DNA of 64,000 nucleotides from Puniceibacterium sediminis (lineage in GTDB: Bacteria > Pseudomonadota > Alphaproteobacteria > Rhodobacterales > Rhodobacteraceae). The position numbers and the translations under genes are program-made. Location: contig NZ_FZNN01000017.1 of NCBI RefSeq assembly GCF_900188035.1, positions 41,080-105,079 on the forward strand. Reading direction: 5' to 3'. The notes under the pieces were generated by a model that worked only from the letters and a program-made list of their open reading frames with translations, was not told the origin of the DNA and searched no databases. This document shows, one piece after another, positions 18,243-28,150 of the stretch (its first letter is position 1; each line of letters opens with the position of its first letter).

Positions 18243-18686
18243 ATGACCACCCATTCAGAGACCAGAAATTTACCCTACACCGCCCGGCAGATGTACGATC
18301 TGGTGGCCGATGTGGAGGATTATCCGAAATTCCTGCCCTGGTGTGCGGCTGCACGTATCCGTTCGGTCACGCCCGAAGGCGACTCCAGCGTGATGCTCGC
18401 CGACCTTGTGATCAGTTTCAAGGTATTCCGCGAACGCTTTGGCAGCCGGGTGACGCTGCACCCGAATGACATGCAGATCGACACTGAATATCTGGACGGT
18501 CCGTTCCGCTATCTCAAATCGAACTGGGCCTTCCGGGACGTTAAAGGCGGCTGCGAGGTGGCGTTTTTCGTCGACTTCGAGTTCAAGAACGCGATGCTTC
18601 AGCGCATCATCGGCCTTGTGTTCAACGAGGCGATGCAGCGCGTCGTGCGGGCATTCGAACGCCGCGCGGCAGAGCTTTACGGCTGA
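18243..18686 (+). CDS. RatA/COQ10-like START-domain protein
   Basis: A 147-residue SRPBCC-fold protein. It starts MTTHSETRNLPYTARQMYDL and continues VADVEDYPKFLPWC, the usual opening of the polyketide cyclase/COQ10 family. The later FKNAMLQRIIGLVFNEAMQR helix is also typical. Bacterial members are called RatA after the E. coli protein, but in alphaproteobacteria a ubiquinone-binding role like that of COQ10 is more likely. I chose the ATG at 18243, behind ACGAGG; the open frame reaches back to 18123. The MmgE/PrpD gene follows 42 bp downstream and may be co-transcribed. Confidence 0.88.
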   Translation: MTTHSETRNLPYTARQMYDLVADVEDYPKFLPWCAAARIRSVTPEGDSSVMLADLVISFKVFRERFGSRVTLHPNDMQIDTEYLDGPFRYLKSNWAFRDVKGGCEVAFFVDFEFKNAMLQRIIGLVFNEAMQRVVRAFERRAAELYG

Positions 18687-18728
18687 GCACCCGATGATAT
18701 GCTCCGCCGGTAACCGGAGGGGCACGCG

Positions 18729-20048
18729 ATGAAGGATCAGGCAACAAGGGCGGCGGTAACCCCGGCGCTGGCGGAATTCGCGGCTGGGTTTGATGCCGGT
18801 GACATTCCCGCGTCGGTGCGTGCGGTCATGCGTCTTTCGATCCTTGACTGGCTTGCGGTCGGCATTGCCGGGCGCGACGAACCGGTGGCCAAGGCTGTGC
18901 GCGCATTGGCAAACGAAGAGGGCGGCGACGAACAGGCCCATGCGCTGGCGATGGCGCAGCGTGTTCCCGCGCGAATGGCGGCACTGATCAACGGATCAGT
19001 CAGCCATGCGCTGGATTACGACGACACCCATTTCGCACATATCGGGCATCCCTCAGTTGCCGTTGTCTCTGCCGCGCTGGCGGTGGCGGAACGTGTGGGC
19101 GCGTCCGGTGCGGCGTTCCAGACGGCCTGCCTGATCGGTTGCGAGGCATCGGTGCGCACCGGCCTTTGGCTGGGACGCGGGCACTACCAGATCGGCTTTC
19201 ACCAGACCGCGACGGCGGGGGCCTTTGGTGCCGGTCTTGCGGCGGGGCGGTTGCTGGGTCTGGGTCCGGATGGGATGGCTGATGTGCTGGGCCTTCTGGC
19301 GACGCGCGCCTCGGGGCTGAAGGCGCAGTTCGGCAGTATGGGCAAGCCGTTCAACGCCGGGATCGCAGCCGCCAACGGGGTCGAGGCCGCGCTGCTGGTC
19401 AGCCACGGCTTTGTCCCGCGCCGCGATGCGATGGACTGCGCGCAGGGGTTCGGGGCGACGCATCACGGCGAATCCGATCCATCCGCGCTGGATCGGCTGG
19501 GGGTGGACTGGCATTTCACCGATGTGAGTCACAAATTCCACGCCTGCTGCCACGGTCTTCACGCCGCTCTCGAAGCGCTTGTCGCGATTGGTGGGGTGAC
19601 GCCTGACGATGTCGCACAGATCCGGGTGTCTACCCATCCGCGCTGGCTGACTGTGTGCAACATTGCTACGCCGCAAACCGGACTTCAGGCCAAGTTTTCT
19701 TATACTCAGGTGCTGGCGATGCGGCTTCTGGGCCAGGATACCGCGCGGCTCGACAGCTATACCGACGCGCTGTGTGCGGATGCGCGCATCACGGCACTGC
19801 GCGACCGGGTCGTTGTTATCGGTAACGAGGATGTGGCCGAAACGGCCAGCCAGATCACCCTAGTGATGAAGGACGGAACCGAACGGCTCGCCCGGCATGA
19901 TCTGACCGGCGCAATCCCGTTGGAGCAGAGGCGGGCAAAGGTGCAGGCCAAGGCGGAAAGCCTGATTGGGGCGGAGCGCGTGTCGCTGCTTGTGTCTCTG
20001 GTAGATGAAGAGGCTGCACCGGCGGATATCGGCGCGGCGTTGATCTGA
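18729..20048 (+). CDS. MmgE/PrpD family protein
   Basis: A 439-residue cytoplasmic protein of the MmgE/PrpD family, whose known members are 2-methylcitrate dehydratase, cis-aconitate decarboxylase and related enzymes. The family pattern NGSVSHALDYDDTH lies near residues 87-100, and DVSHKFHACCHGLHAALEAL about halfway along. Whether it is a true 2-methylcitrate dehydratase cannot be said, because no prpB or prpC is nearby. The gene starts behind CGGAGG. It converges with the cinA(C) gene, with only 17 bp between stops. Confidence 0.85.
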   Translation: MKDQATRAAVTPALAEFAAGFDAGDIPASVRAVMRLSILDWLAVGIAGRDEPVAKAVRALANEEGGDEQAHALAMAQRVPARMAALINGSVSHALDYDDTHFAHIGHPSVAVVSAALAVAERVGASGAAFQTACLIGCEASVRTGLWLGRGHYQIGFHQTATAGAFGAGLAAGRLLGLGPDGMADVLGLLATRASGLKAQFGSMGKPFNAGIAAANGVEAALLVSHGFVPRRDAMDCAQGFGATHHGESDPSALDRLGVDWHFTDVSHKFHACCHGLHAALEALVAIGGVTPDDVAQIRVSTHPRWLTVCNIATPQTGLQAKFSYTQVLAMRLLGQDTARLDSYTDALCADARITALRDRVVVIGNEDVAETASQITLVMKDGTERLARHDLTGAIPLEQRRAKVQAKAESLIGAERVSLLVSLVDEEAAPADIGAALI

Positions 20049-20065
20049 GGCGGGGCTAATCGCCC

Positions 20066-20545
20066 TCAGGTGCGTTTCAGCGCCGCGAGGATCAGTTCCA
20101 GCGCATGCCGTGTCGCCGCGGCCCGCACCTGCGCCCGGCCCAAGGCACCAAATTCGATGGTTTCGCAACGCACTCCCGAAGCGTCCGCCAGACCAAAGCA
20201 CACCCGCCCCTCGGGTTTGAATTCTGACCCGCCCGGACCGGCGATACCGCTGATCGAAACCGCCACATCTGCCCCGGCTGCGGCCCGTGCGCCCACCGCC
20301 ATTTCTGCGCAGACTTCTTCGGACACGGCACCGTACGTTTCCAGCGTCGCGGCAGTGACGCCCAGCATTTCCTGCTTGGCGCGGTTGGAATAGGTGACAA
20401 AGCCGCGCTCGAAGATATCGGACGATCCGGCGACATCCGTCAGGGCCGCCGCGACCATGCCACCGGTGCAGCTTTCGGCGCAGGTCACTGTCCGGCCCTG
20501 CGCCATGGCCTTTGCCAGGATGGCTTGTGCCAGCGTCTGGCTCAC
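20066..20545 (-). CDS. CinA C-terminal domain protein (nicotinamide-nucleotide amidase type)
   Basis: A 159-residue stand-alone CinA C-terminal (PncC-like) domain. Conserved stretches are TVTCAESCTGGMVAAALTDV near the N-terminus and SISGIAGPGGSEFKPEG in the middle. Proteins of this type deamidate nicotinamide mononucleotide to nicotinate mononucleotide in NAD salvage. The start is a GTG (20545) overlapping the stop of pgpA, so translation is probably coupled. It is the last gene of the ispDF-pgpA-cinA(C) cluster. Confidence 0.9.
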   Translation of the reverse strand: MSQTLAQAILAKAMAQGRTVTCAESCTGGMVAAALTDVAGSSDIFERGFVTYSNRAKQEMLGVTAATLETYGAVSEEVCAEMAVGARAAAGADVAVSISGIAGPGGSEFKPEGRVCFGLADASGVRCETIEFGALGRAQVRAAATRHALELILAALKRT

Positions 20546-21030
20546 ATCAGAAACCCGTGTGCTACGCCCGCCAGCACGATGGCGACCAGCGCCGCGAATA
20601 CGCCGGCAATAACATCGTCCAGCATCACGCCAAATGCACCGCCACGCCGGTCGGCCATGCCGACAAGCCAGGGCTTCCAGATGTCGAACAGACGGAACAG
20701 CAGGAAACCCGCGACCCAGCCGGGCCAGAGCCTGAGCACGTCCACCCCCATCATGCCTGCGCCAAAGGAGACCGGCAAAAGCGCGATCCACTGGCCCACG
20801 ACCTCGTCGATGACGATCTCTGACGGGTCCTGATTTGCCTTGCCCGCGATTTCCTGCTGTGTCGCCCACCAGCCAAGCGCAAGCATTACGACCACTGCAA
20901 TCAGCGCCAGCCAGAAGCCACCCAGCACATGCAAGACCCAGAACAGCGGCAATGCCGCGAGCGAACCCCAGGTGCCCGGCGCGGGGCGCAGATAGCCGAC
21001 CCCCAGAACGGTTGTGACAAGCTTGCTCAT
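20542..21030 (-). CDS. pgpA: Phosphatidylglycerophosphatase A
   Basis: A 162-residue inner-membrane enzyme that dephosphorylates phosphatidylglycerophosphate to phosphatidylglycerol. The family motifs are [15 protein letters not shown] (10-24), [18 protein letters not shown] and [10 protein letters not shown], with several hydrophobic helices between them. Its start overlaps the end of ispDF by four bases and its end overlaps the cinA(C) start, which makes a tightly coupled three-gene operon. Confidence 0.95.
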   Translation of the reverse strand: MSKLVTTVLGVGYLRPAPGTWGSLAALPLFWVLHVLGGFWLALIAVVVMLALGWWATQQEIAGKANQDPSEIVIDEVVGQWIALLPVSFGAGMMGVDVLRLWPGWVAGFLLFRLFDIWKPWLVGMADRRGGAFGVMLDDVIAGVFAALVAIVLAGVAHGFLM

Positions 21031-22157
21031 GCCCGCACCAGCGCTGCGGTGGCAAGCGCCGCGATACCTTCGCCGCGCCCGGTAAAGCCCAGCCTTTCAG
21101 ATGTGGTCGCCTTGACCGAAACCTGATCCATCCTCAACTCCATGATCTGTGCCATCTTTTCCATCATAATACCCGCATGCGGGCCGATCTTGGGGAATTC
21201 GCAGATCAGCGTCACGTCGATATTGCTGATCTCGTACCCCTTTTCCCGGGCAAGACCCACCGCGTGACGCAGGAAGATGTGGCTTTCTGCACCCTTCCAT
21301 TGCGGGTCAGAGGGCGGGAAATGCCGTCCGATATCGCCCTCTGCCAGCGCGCCATAAAGCGCATCCGTCACCGAATGCATGCCCACATCGGCATCCGAAT
21401 GCCCGTCAAGGCCGTGGTCATGCGCGACCCTGACGCCACACAGCATGACGTGGTCCCCGTCGCAAAAGCGGTGCACGTCGAACCCGTTGCCAAGGCGAAT
21501 ATCCATTCCAGTCTCCAGTAAGGCTGCGGCCCGGGCGAAATCGTCGGGACCGGTAATCTTGAGGTTGCGTTCATCGCCTTGGGTGATGAGCACAGCAATA
21601 CCAGCGGCGCGCGCTACCTCAACGTCATCCGCCGCGCCGCCGGGGTGCGCGCGATGGGCGGCAAGTATCGCGTCATAGCGAAAGCCCTGCGGTGTCTGTG
21701 CTCGGTAAAGGCCGCTCCGATCCCGGGTGCCGCTGACCTGATTTTGCGCACCGGTCCAGAGGGCATCCGTCACCGCCAGGGCAGGGGCGGCGGCATCGGC
21801 GCCTGCCAGCGCATCGATCACCGTATCGATCACCCGACGTTCGACACAGGGCCGCGCCACATCATGGATCAGGACCAGATCCGGCGCCGAATCTACCAGA
21901 GCCTCAAGCCCCGCGCGCACCGAACCCGCCCGATCCGCGCCCCCCGCGACCAGTGTCACAGGCAGACCCTTGCAAACCGCTTCGGCCCGACCCATGTCAT
22001 CCGGGTTCACGACGAGTACAAGATGATCGAGGTGTGCGAACCGTTCCAGCGTCCAGCGCGCCACCGGTTTGCCGCCAAGCTGTTGCCATTGCTTGGGAAC
22101 CGCGCCGCCCGCGCGGGTGCCACGGCCAGCGGCGACGATCAAAGCGGCGATGGTCAT
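21027..22157 (-). CDS. ispDF: Bifunctional IspD/IspF (MEP pathway)
   Basis: A 376-residue fusion. The IspD part (about 1-215) begins [17 protein letters not shown], the nucleotidyltransferase signature, and makes CDP-methylerythritol. The IspF part (from [14 protein letters not shown], about 218) makes 2-C-methyl-erythritol 2,4-cyclodiphosphate; its metal ligands are Asp227, His229 (DVH) and His261. The fusion is usual in alphaproteobacteria. I chose the ATG at 22157, behind AGAGGA; the frame stays open 14 codons further upstream. It is the first gene of the operon with pgpA and cinA(C), divergent from dusB across 177 bp. Confidence 0.97.
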   Translation of the reverse strand: MTIAALIVAAGRGTRAGGAVPKQWQQLGGKPVARWTLERFAHLDHLVLVVNPDDMGRAEAVCKGLPVTLVAGGADRAGSVRAGLEALVDSAPDLVLIHDVARPCVERRVIDTVIDALAGADAAAPALAVTDALWTGAQNQVSGTRDRSGLYRAQTPQGFRYDAILAAHRAHPGGAADDVEVARAAGIAVLITQGDERNLKITGPDDFARAAALLETGMDIRLGNGFDVHRFCDGDHVMLCGVRVAHDHGLDGHSDADVGMHSVTDALYGALAEGDIGRHFPPSDPQWKGAESHIFLRHAVGLAREKGYEISNIDVTLICEFPKIGPHAGIMMEKMAQIMELRMDQVSVKATTSERLGFTGRGEGIAALATAALVRA

Positions 22158-22334
22158 GGCGCATCCTCTTTCCCGCTCCCCGTTTAGGCGTTGCGGCAAG
22201 GCGGTGCAATCGCTGGCGGGATTATGCCTAAGAATTAAGCAACCAATAATTCTGCGGCTGCGAAATCCTTTGGGATCATTGTATGCTACGCGCTGTCACG
22301 CTACCTGCTGATCAACTGCACAAGGAATAGGCGC

Positions 22335-23318
22335 TTGACGATCAAGCTTGCCCAGACACAGCTTTCTGTACCGGTCCTGCTGGCTCCGCTGGCGGGAATC
22401 ACCGACCTGCCGTTCCGCAGCCTCGTGTCGCGCTTTGGCGCGGGCCTTGTGGTAAGCGAGATGGTCGCCAGTCAGGAGATGGTTCAGGCCCGGCGCGGCA
22501 CCCGTGAGCGTGCGGAACTGGGGTTGGACGCGGCGCAGACTTCTGTCCAGCTGGCCGGTCGGGATGCCTATTGGATGGCAGAGGCCGCCCGTATGGTCGC
22601 GGCCAACGGTGCCCGCGTGATTGACATCAACATGGGTTGCCCGGCGAAAAAAGTCGTGGGCGGCTATTCCGGTTCGGCGCTGATGCGCAATCCGGATCAC
22701 GCGCTGACCCTGATCGAAGCGGTTGTGGGGGCGGTCGATGTGCCCGTAACGCTCAAGATGCGGCTGGGTTGGGATTCGGATTGCCTAAATGCGGCAGACA
22801 TGGCGCGCCGCGCCGAAGGTGCAGGGGTGCAGATGGTGGTGATCCATGGGCGCACGCGCTGCCAGTTTTACAAAGGCAGTGCCGATTGGGCTGCGATCCG
22901 CGCGGTCAAGGAATCTGTATCTATCCCGGTTGTGGCGAATGGCGATATCACCGATGCCGCCACTGCCCGCGCCGCATTGGATGCCTCTGGCGCTGACGGC
23001 GTGATGATCGGGCGCGGCGCGCAGGGCCAACCCTGGGTCTTGGCGGGAATCGCCTCCGCCCTCTATGGCACCCGCGCACCGGAGGTTCCACAAGGCACGG
23101 ATCTGATCGACATGATCTGTGCACACTACGAGGCAATGCTGGCCTTTTATGGCAAGGATCTGGGGGTGCGCGTGGCGCGCAAACACCTTGGCTGGTACAT
23201 GGATCAGGCTGGAACGCCCGCCGATCTGCGGCGTCTGATCCTGACAGACCGTGATCCCGCGCGTGTCATCACCCTGATCAAGGATGCTGTTGGACAGCCC
23301 GAACAGGCCGCCGCATGA
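22335..23318 (+). CDS. dusB: tRNA-dihydrouridine synthase (DusB/NifR3)
   Basis: A 327-residue FMN enzyme that reduces uridines in tRNA to dihydrouridine. The TIM-barrel signatures are [12 protein letters not shown] near the N-terminus, [10 protein letters not shown] with the catalytic Cys, and [13 protein letters not shown]. The start is TTG, behind AAGGA. This is the gene historically called nifR3 in Rhodobacter, the first gene of the ntrBC operon. Its last four bases overlap the ntrB start, so translation is probably coupled. Confidence 0.96.
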   Translation: MTIKLAQTQLSVPVLLAPLAGITDLPFRSLVSRFGAGLVVSEMVASQEMVQARRGTRERAELGLDAAQTSVQLAGRDAYWMAEAARMVAANGARVIDINMGCPAKKVVGGYSGSALMRNPDHALTLIEAVVGAVDVPVTLKMRLGWDSDCLNAADMARRAEGAGVQMVVIHGRTRCQFYKGSADWAAIRAVKESVSIPVVANGDITDAATARAALDASGADGVMIGRGAQGQPWVLAGIASALYGTRAPEVPQGTDLIDMICAHYEAMLAFYGKDLGVRVARKHLGWYMDQAGTPADLRRLILTDRDPARVITLIKDAVGQPEQAAA

Positions 23319-24397
23319 ACGCCGAAACCGATCTGATGCTGTGGTCGTCGCTGCCGGTTCCGGCGATCCTTCTTGATGCCGAAGAGCGTATCGCCGACAT
23401 GAACTCGGCCGCCGAAGGGTTCATGAACAACTCATCCAAGTGGCTGATGGGACAGCCGATCTGGGACCGTCTTACCGTTGATGCCCCGCTTGAAGAAAGC
23501 CTTGCCCGCGCCCGCGCCAATGGCACGCCACTGTTCGTCAACGATGTGGATGTCGGCAACGGACGGCGCGCGCCGCTGGTGTGCAATCTGCAGATGGCAC
23601 CGGTGCAGGGCCGTCCCGGATGGACCATCCTGCTGATCAGCCCGCGCGAACTTGCCGGACGCATGACGCAGAACAATTCGGTCAAATCGGCTGCGAAATC
23701 CGCCATCGGCATGGCCGAGATGCTTGCCCATGAGATCAAGAACCCGCTGGCCGGTATCACGGGCGCGGCGCAACTGCTGTCGATGTCACTCAGCAAGGAA
23801 GACCAGGAACTGACAGATCTGATCGTGCAGGAAACCCGCCGCATCGTGAAGCTGCTGGAACAGGTCGAACAGTTCGGCAACATCTCTCCGCCAGAACGGC
23901 GCGAGGTCAATGTGCATGACGTTCTGGACCGCGCCCGCCGTTCGGCCCTGCTGGGGTTCGGCGCGCATATGAAGATCGTCGAGGATTACGACCCCTCACT
24001 GCCGCTGGCGCACGGCGATCCTGACCAACTGTTGCAGGTGGTGCTGAACCTGCTCAAGAACGCGTCAGAGGCGGCAGATCCCAAGGGCGGCACCATCCGC
24101 CTGCATTCGTTCTATGAACACAGCTTCCGACTGCGTCGCGCCGACGGATCAGGCCAGTCTTTGCCGCTGCAAATCGAAATCATTGACGATGGCCCGGGGC
24201 TGCCGGACCATATCAAGAGCGAAATTTTTGAACCCTTCGTGTCTGGTAAGGAAAACGGCACCGGCCTCGGCTTGGCACTGGTCAGCAAGATCGTGTCCGA
24301 CCACGACGGCTGGATTTCCGTGGAATCCGTACCCGGACGCACCGTATTTCGCATATCGCTGCCCATGGCACCGCGAGAAAAACAGGAGAAAGACTGA
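23315..24397 (+). CDS. ntrB: Nitrogen sensor histidine kinase NtrB (GlnL)
   Basis: A 360-residue cytoplasmic sensor kinase without membrane segments. An N-terminal PAS-like domain (about 5-110) precedes the H box [12 protein letters not shown] (phospho-His139), the N box around [16 protein letters not shown] residues and the G boxes DDGPGLP and GTGLGLAL. In the family it is controlled by PII proteins and phosphorylates NtrC under nitrogen limitation. Its stop shares a base with the ntrC start. Confidence 0.96.
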   Translation: MNAETDLMLWSSLPVPAILLDAEERIADMNSAAEGFMNNSSKWLMGQPIWDRLTVDAPLEESLARARANGTPLFVNDVDVGNGRRAPLVCNLQMAPVQGRPGWTILLISPRELAGRMTQNNSVKSAAKSAIGMAEMLAHEIKNPLAGITGAAQLLSMSLSKEDQELTDLIVQETRRIVKLLEQVEQFGNISPPERREVNVHDVLDRARRSALLGFGAHMKIVEDYDPSLPLAHGDPDQLLQVVLNLLKNASEAADPKGGTIRLHSFYEHSFRLRRADGSGQSLPLQIEIIDDGPGLPDHIKSEIFEPFVSGKENGTGLGLALVSKIVSDHDGWISVESVPGRTVFRISLPMAPREKQEKD

Positions 24398-25767
24398 TGG
24401 ATGGCACGGTTCTGGTCGCGGATGACGACCGCACGATCCGCACGGTTCTGACGCAGGCACTGACCCGCGCCGGATGCAAGGTACATGCCACCTCTTCGCT
24501 GACCACGCTGATGCGCTGGGTCGCCGAGGGCAAGGGCGACGTGGTGATTTCGGATGTGGTCATGCCCGATGGCAACGGACTTGAGATGTTGCCGAAGATT
24601 GCACAGGATCGGCCGGGCCTTCCGGTCATCGTGATTTCGGCGCAGAACACCATCATGACGGCCATTCAGGCCGCCGAAGCCGAGGCTTACGACTACCTGC
24701 CGAAACCCTTTGATCTGCCGGACCTGATGAAGCGTACGGCCCGTGCGCTTGAGTCGCGTAATATCGCGCCCCGGCGCGAGGAGCGGATGGAACATGCGGA
24801 CGGTCCGGACGAACTGCCTCTGGTGGGCAAGACGCCCGCCATGCAGGCGCTGTATCGTCTGGTGGCACGGGTGATGAACACCGACCTGCCGGTGCTGATC
24901 TGTGGGGAATCCGGCACCGGTAAATCCCTGATCGCCCGTGCGGTTCACGACTTTTCCGATCGGCGCAACCTGCCGTTCGTGACGGTGACCAGTTCAGATC
25001 TGTCCGACCTTGAAGGTCCGGCACGGGTGTTGGCGCGGGTCAAGGGCGGCACGCTGCTGATCGACGAGATCACCGATTTTGACGATGAGGTGCAGGCCCG
25101 CATCGTTCGCATGATGGATGTACCCGGCGAACACGCGCCGCGCTTTATGGCCACCAGCCAGACCGACCTGTCGCAGGCAATGGAAGACGGCCTTGTCCGT
25201 CAGGACCTTTACTATCGCCTTGGCGGTGCCACCATCTTTGTGCCGTCCCTGCGCGAGCGGGTGGAAGATATCGTGCTGCTCACCGAACATTTTCTTACCC
25301 GGTCCGAAAGGGAAGGCGGCCCAAAGCGCTGGCTGTCCAAGGATGCAAACGAATTGTTCCGCGCCTACAGTTGGCCCGGCAACGTGCGCCAGCTGGAAAA
25401 CGCGGTGCGGCGCCTGTCGTTGACCAGCCGTGCCGAGGAAATCACCCGCCCCGAGGTGGAATCCGTGCTGGGTAACCAGCCCGATACCGGCCCCGTGCTG
25501 CGTGGGGGCGATGGCGAAAAGCTGGGCACCTCGGTTGCACGCCATCTGCGCCGGTATTTTGACCTGCACGGCAACATGTTGCCACCTCCGGGCCTCTATA
25601 CCCGCATCCTGCGTGAGATCGAGGCCCCGCTGATCGAGATCGCGCTGGACGCCACCGGCGGCAATCAGGCGAAATGTGCCGATCTTCTGGGAATCAACCG
25701 CAATACGCTGCGTAAGAAAATCACTGACCTAGATATACGCGTGACACGCCGCCGCAAATTGATGTAA
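24397..25767 (+). CDS. ntrC: Nitrogen response regulator NtrC lacking the GAFTGA loop
   Basis: A 456-residue regulator made of a receiver domain (phospho-Asp53), an AAA+ domain (Walker A GESGTGKS 170-177, Walker B TLLIDE 219-224, [11 protein letters not shown]) and a Fis-type C-terminal helix-turn-helix ([19 protein letters not shown]). The segment that should carry ELFG and GAFTGA is missing: [20 protein letters not shown] runs directly into Walker B. The same lack is known for NtrC of Rhodobacter capsulatus, which activates the housekeeping-sigma RNA polymerase instead of sigma54. I infer the same here. Confidence 0.96.
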   Translation: MDGTVLVADDDRTIRTVLTQALTRAGCKVHATSSLTTLMRWVAEGKGDVVISDVVMPDGNGLEMLPKIAQDRPGLPVIVISAQNTIMTAIQAAEAEAYDYLPKPFDLPDLMKRTARALESRNIAPRREERMEHADGPDELPLVGKTPAMQALYRLVARVMNTDLPVLICGESGTGKSLIARAVHDFSDRRNLPFVTVTSSDLSDLEGPARVLARVKGGTLLIDEITDFDDEVQARIVRMMDVPGEHAPRFMATSQTDLSQAMEDGLVRQDLYYRLGGATIFVPSLRERVEDIVLLTEHFLTRSEREGGPKRWLSKDANELFRAYSWPGNVRQLENAVRRLSLTSRAEEITRPEVESVLGNQPDTGPVLRGGDGEKLGTSVARHLRRYFDLHGNMLPPPGLYTRILREIEAPLIEIALDATGGNQAKCADLLGINRNTLRKKITDLDIRVTRRRKLM

Positions 25768-25867
25768 AAGGGCCACATAACTGTGGCCGCGCCGCATCTA
25801 GCGGTGAAGAGACCACAACATATGGCGGTTAGCTGCGCAAAGCGGCACATCTGGAAGAGGTTTGGCT

Positions 25868-28132
25868 GTGGCCACCTGGGCACGTTCCTTGAACTGGTCT
25901 CGACTGGTTCGTATGCGACGGACACGCAAGCTGCAGAATGTAGCGACCTTGGGACTGGTTCTTCTCGGCCCGATTTTGGCTGTTGCGACCTTTCTGGTGC
26001 TGGGTCCATTCGATCAGGGCGGCGGGCAGCAGCTGAACCTGCGGCTCGTCCTGCTGGCGGATCTGATCTATGTGCTTCTGCTTGCCGCACTTGTGTTGCA
26101 GCGGGTGGCCAGAATGATCGCCGCGCGACGCGCAAAATCCGCCGGGTCCCGGTTGCATCTGCGGTTGACGGGTGTTTTCGCCCTCATGGCGCTGCTGCCC
26201 ACGATCACCGTCGCGGTCTTTGCCGTGCTCACTATCAACATCGGGCTTGAGACGTGGTTTTCCGAACGGGTGCGCAATGTCGTCGGCGCATCGCTCAGTG
26301 CGGCCGAAGCCTATGAGGCGGAACACCGCGAGGGCCTTGTGCAGGATGCGCAGGCATTGGGCGATTTTTTGGATGCGAACCGTCGCGCCACTTTCATCCT
26401 TGACGATGGAGAGCTGCGCCAGATCCTGAGCCAGGGACAGGCGCAGATCCAGCGCGGCCTGCGCGAAGCCTATGTGATCGACAGCACGGGCGAAATTCGG
26501 GCACGGGGTGAACGATCCTACCTGTTCGATTTCGAAAACCCCGGTGCTGCCAAGATCGCCGAGGCGACCGAGGCCGGAATTGCCGTGATCGAAGACTGGG
26601 ATAACAACGAGTTTCGCGCACTTCTGCCGCTCAAGGCCTTTGTGGACCGCTATCTTTATGTCAGTCGAGAGGTCGATGGCGGCATCCTCAACCTGCTCGA
26701 CGATACCCAGCAGACGGCAAAGTTTTATCAGCAGCAGGAGAGCGAACGGGGCAGGCGGCTGTTCGATTTTGCACTGCTTTACCTTGGCTTTGCGGTTCTG
26801 CTGATCCTTGCGGCGACATGGCTGGGTCTGTGGTTCGCCGAACGTCTCAGCCGACCGGTGGGCCGTTTGACCGGCGCGGCGCAGAGGGTCGGTTCCGGTG
26901 ATCTTGACGTGCAGGTGATCGAAGAAGATGGCGATGACGAAATCGCGATGCTGGGCCGCTATTTCAACCAGATGACCCGCCAGCTAAAGGGGCAGCGCCA
27001 GACCCTTGTGGACAATACCCGCCAGATCGAACGCCGCCAGCGGCTGTTTGATTCCGTACTGGGGTCGGTCACTTCGGGTGTTGTCGGCCTTGATGCGGAA
27101 GGCGAGATCACTTTCGTCAACCGCTCTGCGCAAAAGTTGCTGGGTTCATCCGATATCCAGCGTGCTGTGCCGATCTCGGTCGCGGTGCCGGAATTTGCGG
27201 CCCTGTTCGCCCGGCTCCGCGAGACCGGCGTTGAAACCGTGCAAGAGGAAATCAAGGTCAGCCGAGAAGGGCGCCTTGAAAACCTGCTTGTCCGCGTTGC
27301 GACCCGGCGTCGCGAGGATGCCAGCCTTGAGGGGTACGTGGTTGCCTTTGACGACGTGACCGACCTTGTCAGTGCCCAGCGGATGGCGGCCTGGGGCGAT
27401 GTCGCCCGTCGCATCGCGCACGAAATCAAGAACCCTTTGCAGCCCATCAAGCTGTCGGCGGAGCGCATCACCCGCAAGTTCGGTAAACAACTTGATGCCG
27501 AACAGGCGGCAAGCCTGAACCACATGACCGATGTGATCGTGCGCCAGACAGACATACTGCGCCGCATCGTGGATGAATTTTCGAAATTCGCGCGGATGCC
27601 GGAGCCCGACCGTCAGCAGGAAAACCTTGTGGACCTGCTGCGTGATGCGGTGTCCTTGCAAGAAAGCGGACAGCCGGATGTTCGTTTCGTCGTCGATCTG
27701 GGGACAAGGCAGCTGGGGACCAGTGTGGATCATGCGATGATTGGTCAGGCGCTGACCAACCTGATCAAGAATGCCGGCGAAGCCATCGAAACCCGGCGCG
27801 AAAACGAACCTGATCCAGCGTATGCGCCGGAAATCCGCATAAGCGCGGCCGCGGTAGATGGCAAAGCCGAAATCCGTATCATGGACAATGGCACGGGCCT
27901 TCCTGTGGACCGCGCAAGGTTGTTCGAACCCTACGTGACGACCCGTTCATCGGGTACCGGCCTTGGCCTGCCCATCGTCAAGAAGATCATCGAAGAGCAT
28001 GGCGGAAGCCTCACTCTCGAAGATGCGCCGGTGTTTGACGGCGCGACCCATGCAGGAGCGATGGCGGTCATCCGACTGCCCCTGATTCAGGCAGGGCCTG
28101 ACCTGCACATACCTAAAAAAGAAACGGCTTAA
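25868..28132 (+). CDS. ntrY: Sensor histidine kinase NtrY
   Basis: A 754-residue membrane kinase. Two or three hydrophobic helices at the N-terminus (about 22-95) and one near 305 flank a periplasmic sensing region; HAMP (LSRPVGRLTGAA), PAS and kinase domains follow. The H box is [13 protein letters not shown] (phospho-His518), and the G boxes are DNGTGLP and GTGLGLPIVKK. NtrYX acts in nitrogen, redox and envelope control in alphaproteobacteria. I chose the GTG at 25868, seven bases from GAGG; a TTG two codons earlier is too close to it. A 100-bp spacer separates it from ntrC and may hold a promoter. Confidence 0.95.
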   Translation: MATWARSLNWSRLVRMRRTRKLQNVATLGLVLLGPILAVATFLVLGPFDQGGGQQLNLRLVLLADLIYVLLLAALVLQRVARMIAARRAKSAGSRLHLRLTGVFALMALLPTITVAVFAVLTINIGLETWFSERVRNVVGASLSAAEAYEAEHREGLVQDAQALGDFLDANRRATFILDDGELRQILSQGQAQIQRGLREAYVIDSTGEIRARGERSYLFDFENPGAAKIAEATEAGIAVIEDWDNNEFRALLPLKAFVDRYLYVSREVDGGILNLLDDTQQTAKFYQQQESERGRRLFDFALLYLGFAVLLILAATWLGLWFAERLSRPVGRLTGAAQRVGSGDLDVQVIEEDGDDEIAMLGRYFNQMTRQLKGQRQTLVDNTRQIERRQRLFDSVLGSVTSGVVGLDAEGEITFVNRSAQKLLGSSDIQRAVPISVAVPEFAALFARLRETGVETVQEEIKVSREGRLENLLVRVATRRREDASLEGYVVAFDDVTDLVSAQRMAAWGDVARRIAHEIKNPLQPIKLSAERITRKFGKQLDAEQAASLNHMTDVIVRQTDILRRIVDEFSKFARMPEPDRQQENLVDLLRDAVSLQESGQPDVRFVVDLGTRQLGTSVDHAMIGQALTNLIKNAGEAIETRRENEPDPAYAPEIRISAAAVDGKAEIRIMDNGTGLPVDRARLFEPYVTTRSSGTGLGLPIVKKIIEEHGGSLTLEDAPVFDGATHAGAMAVIRLPLIQAGPDLHIPKKETA

Positions 28133-28150
28133 AGTGTTGAGGAGAGTACA

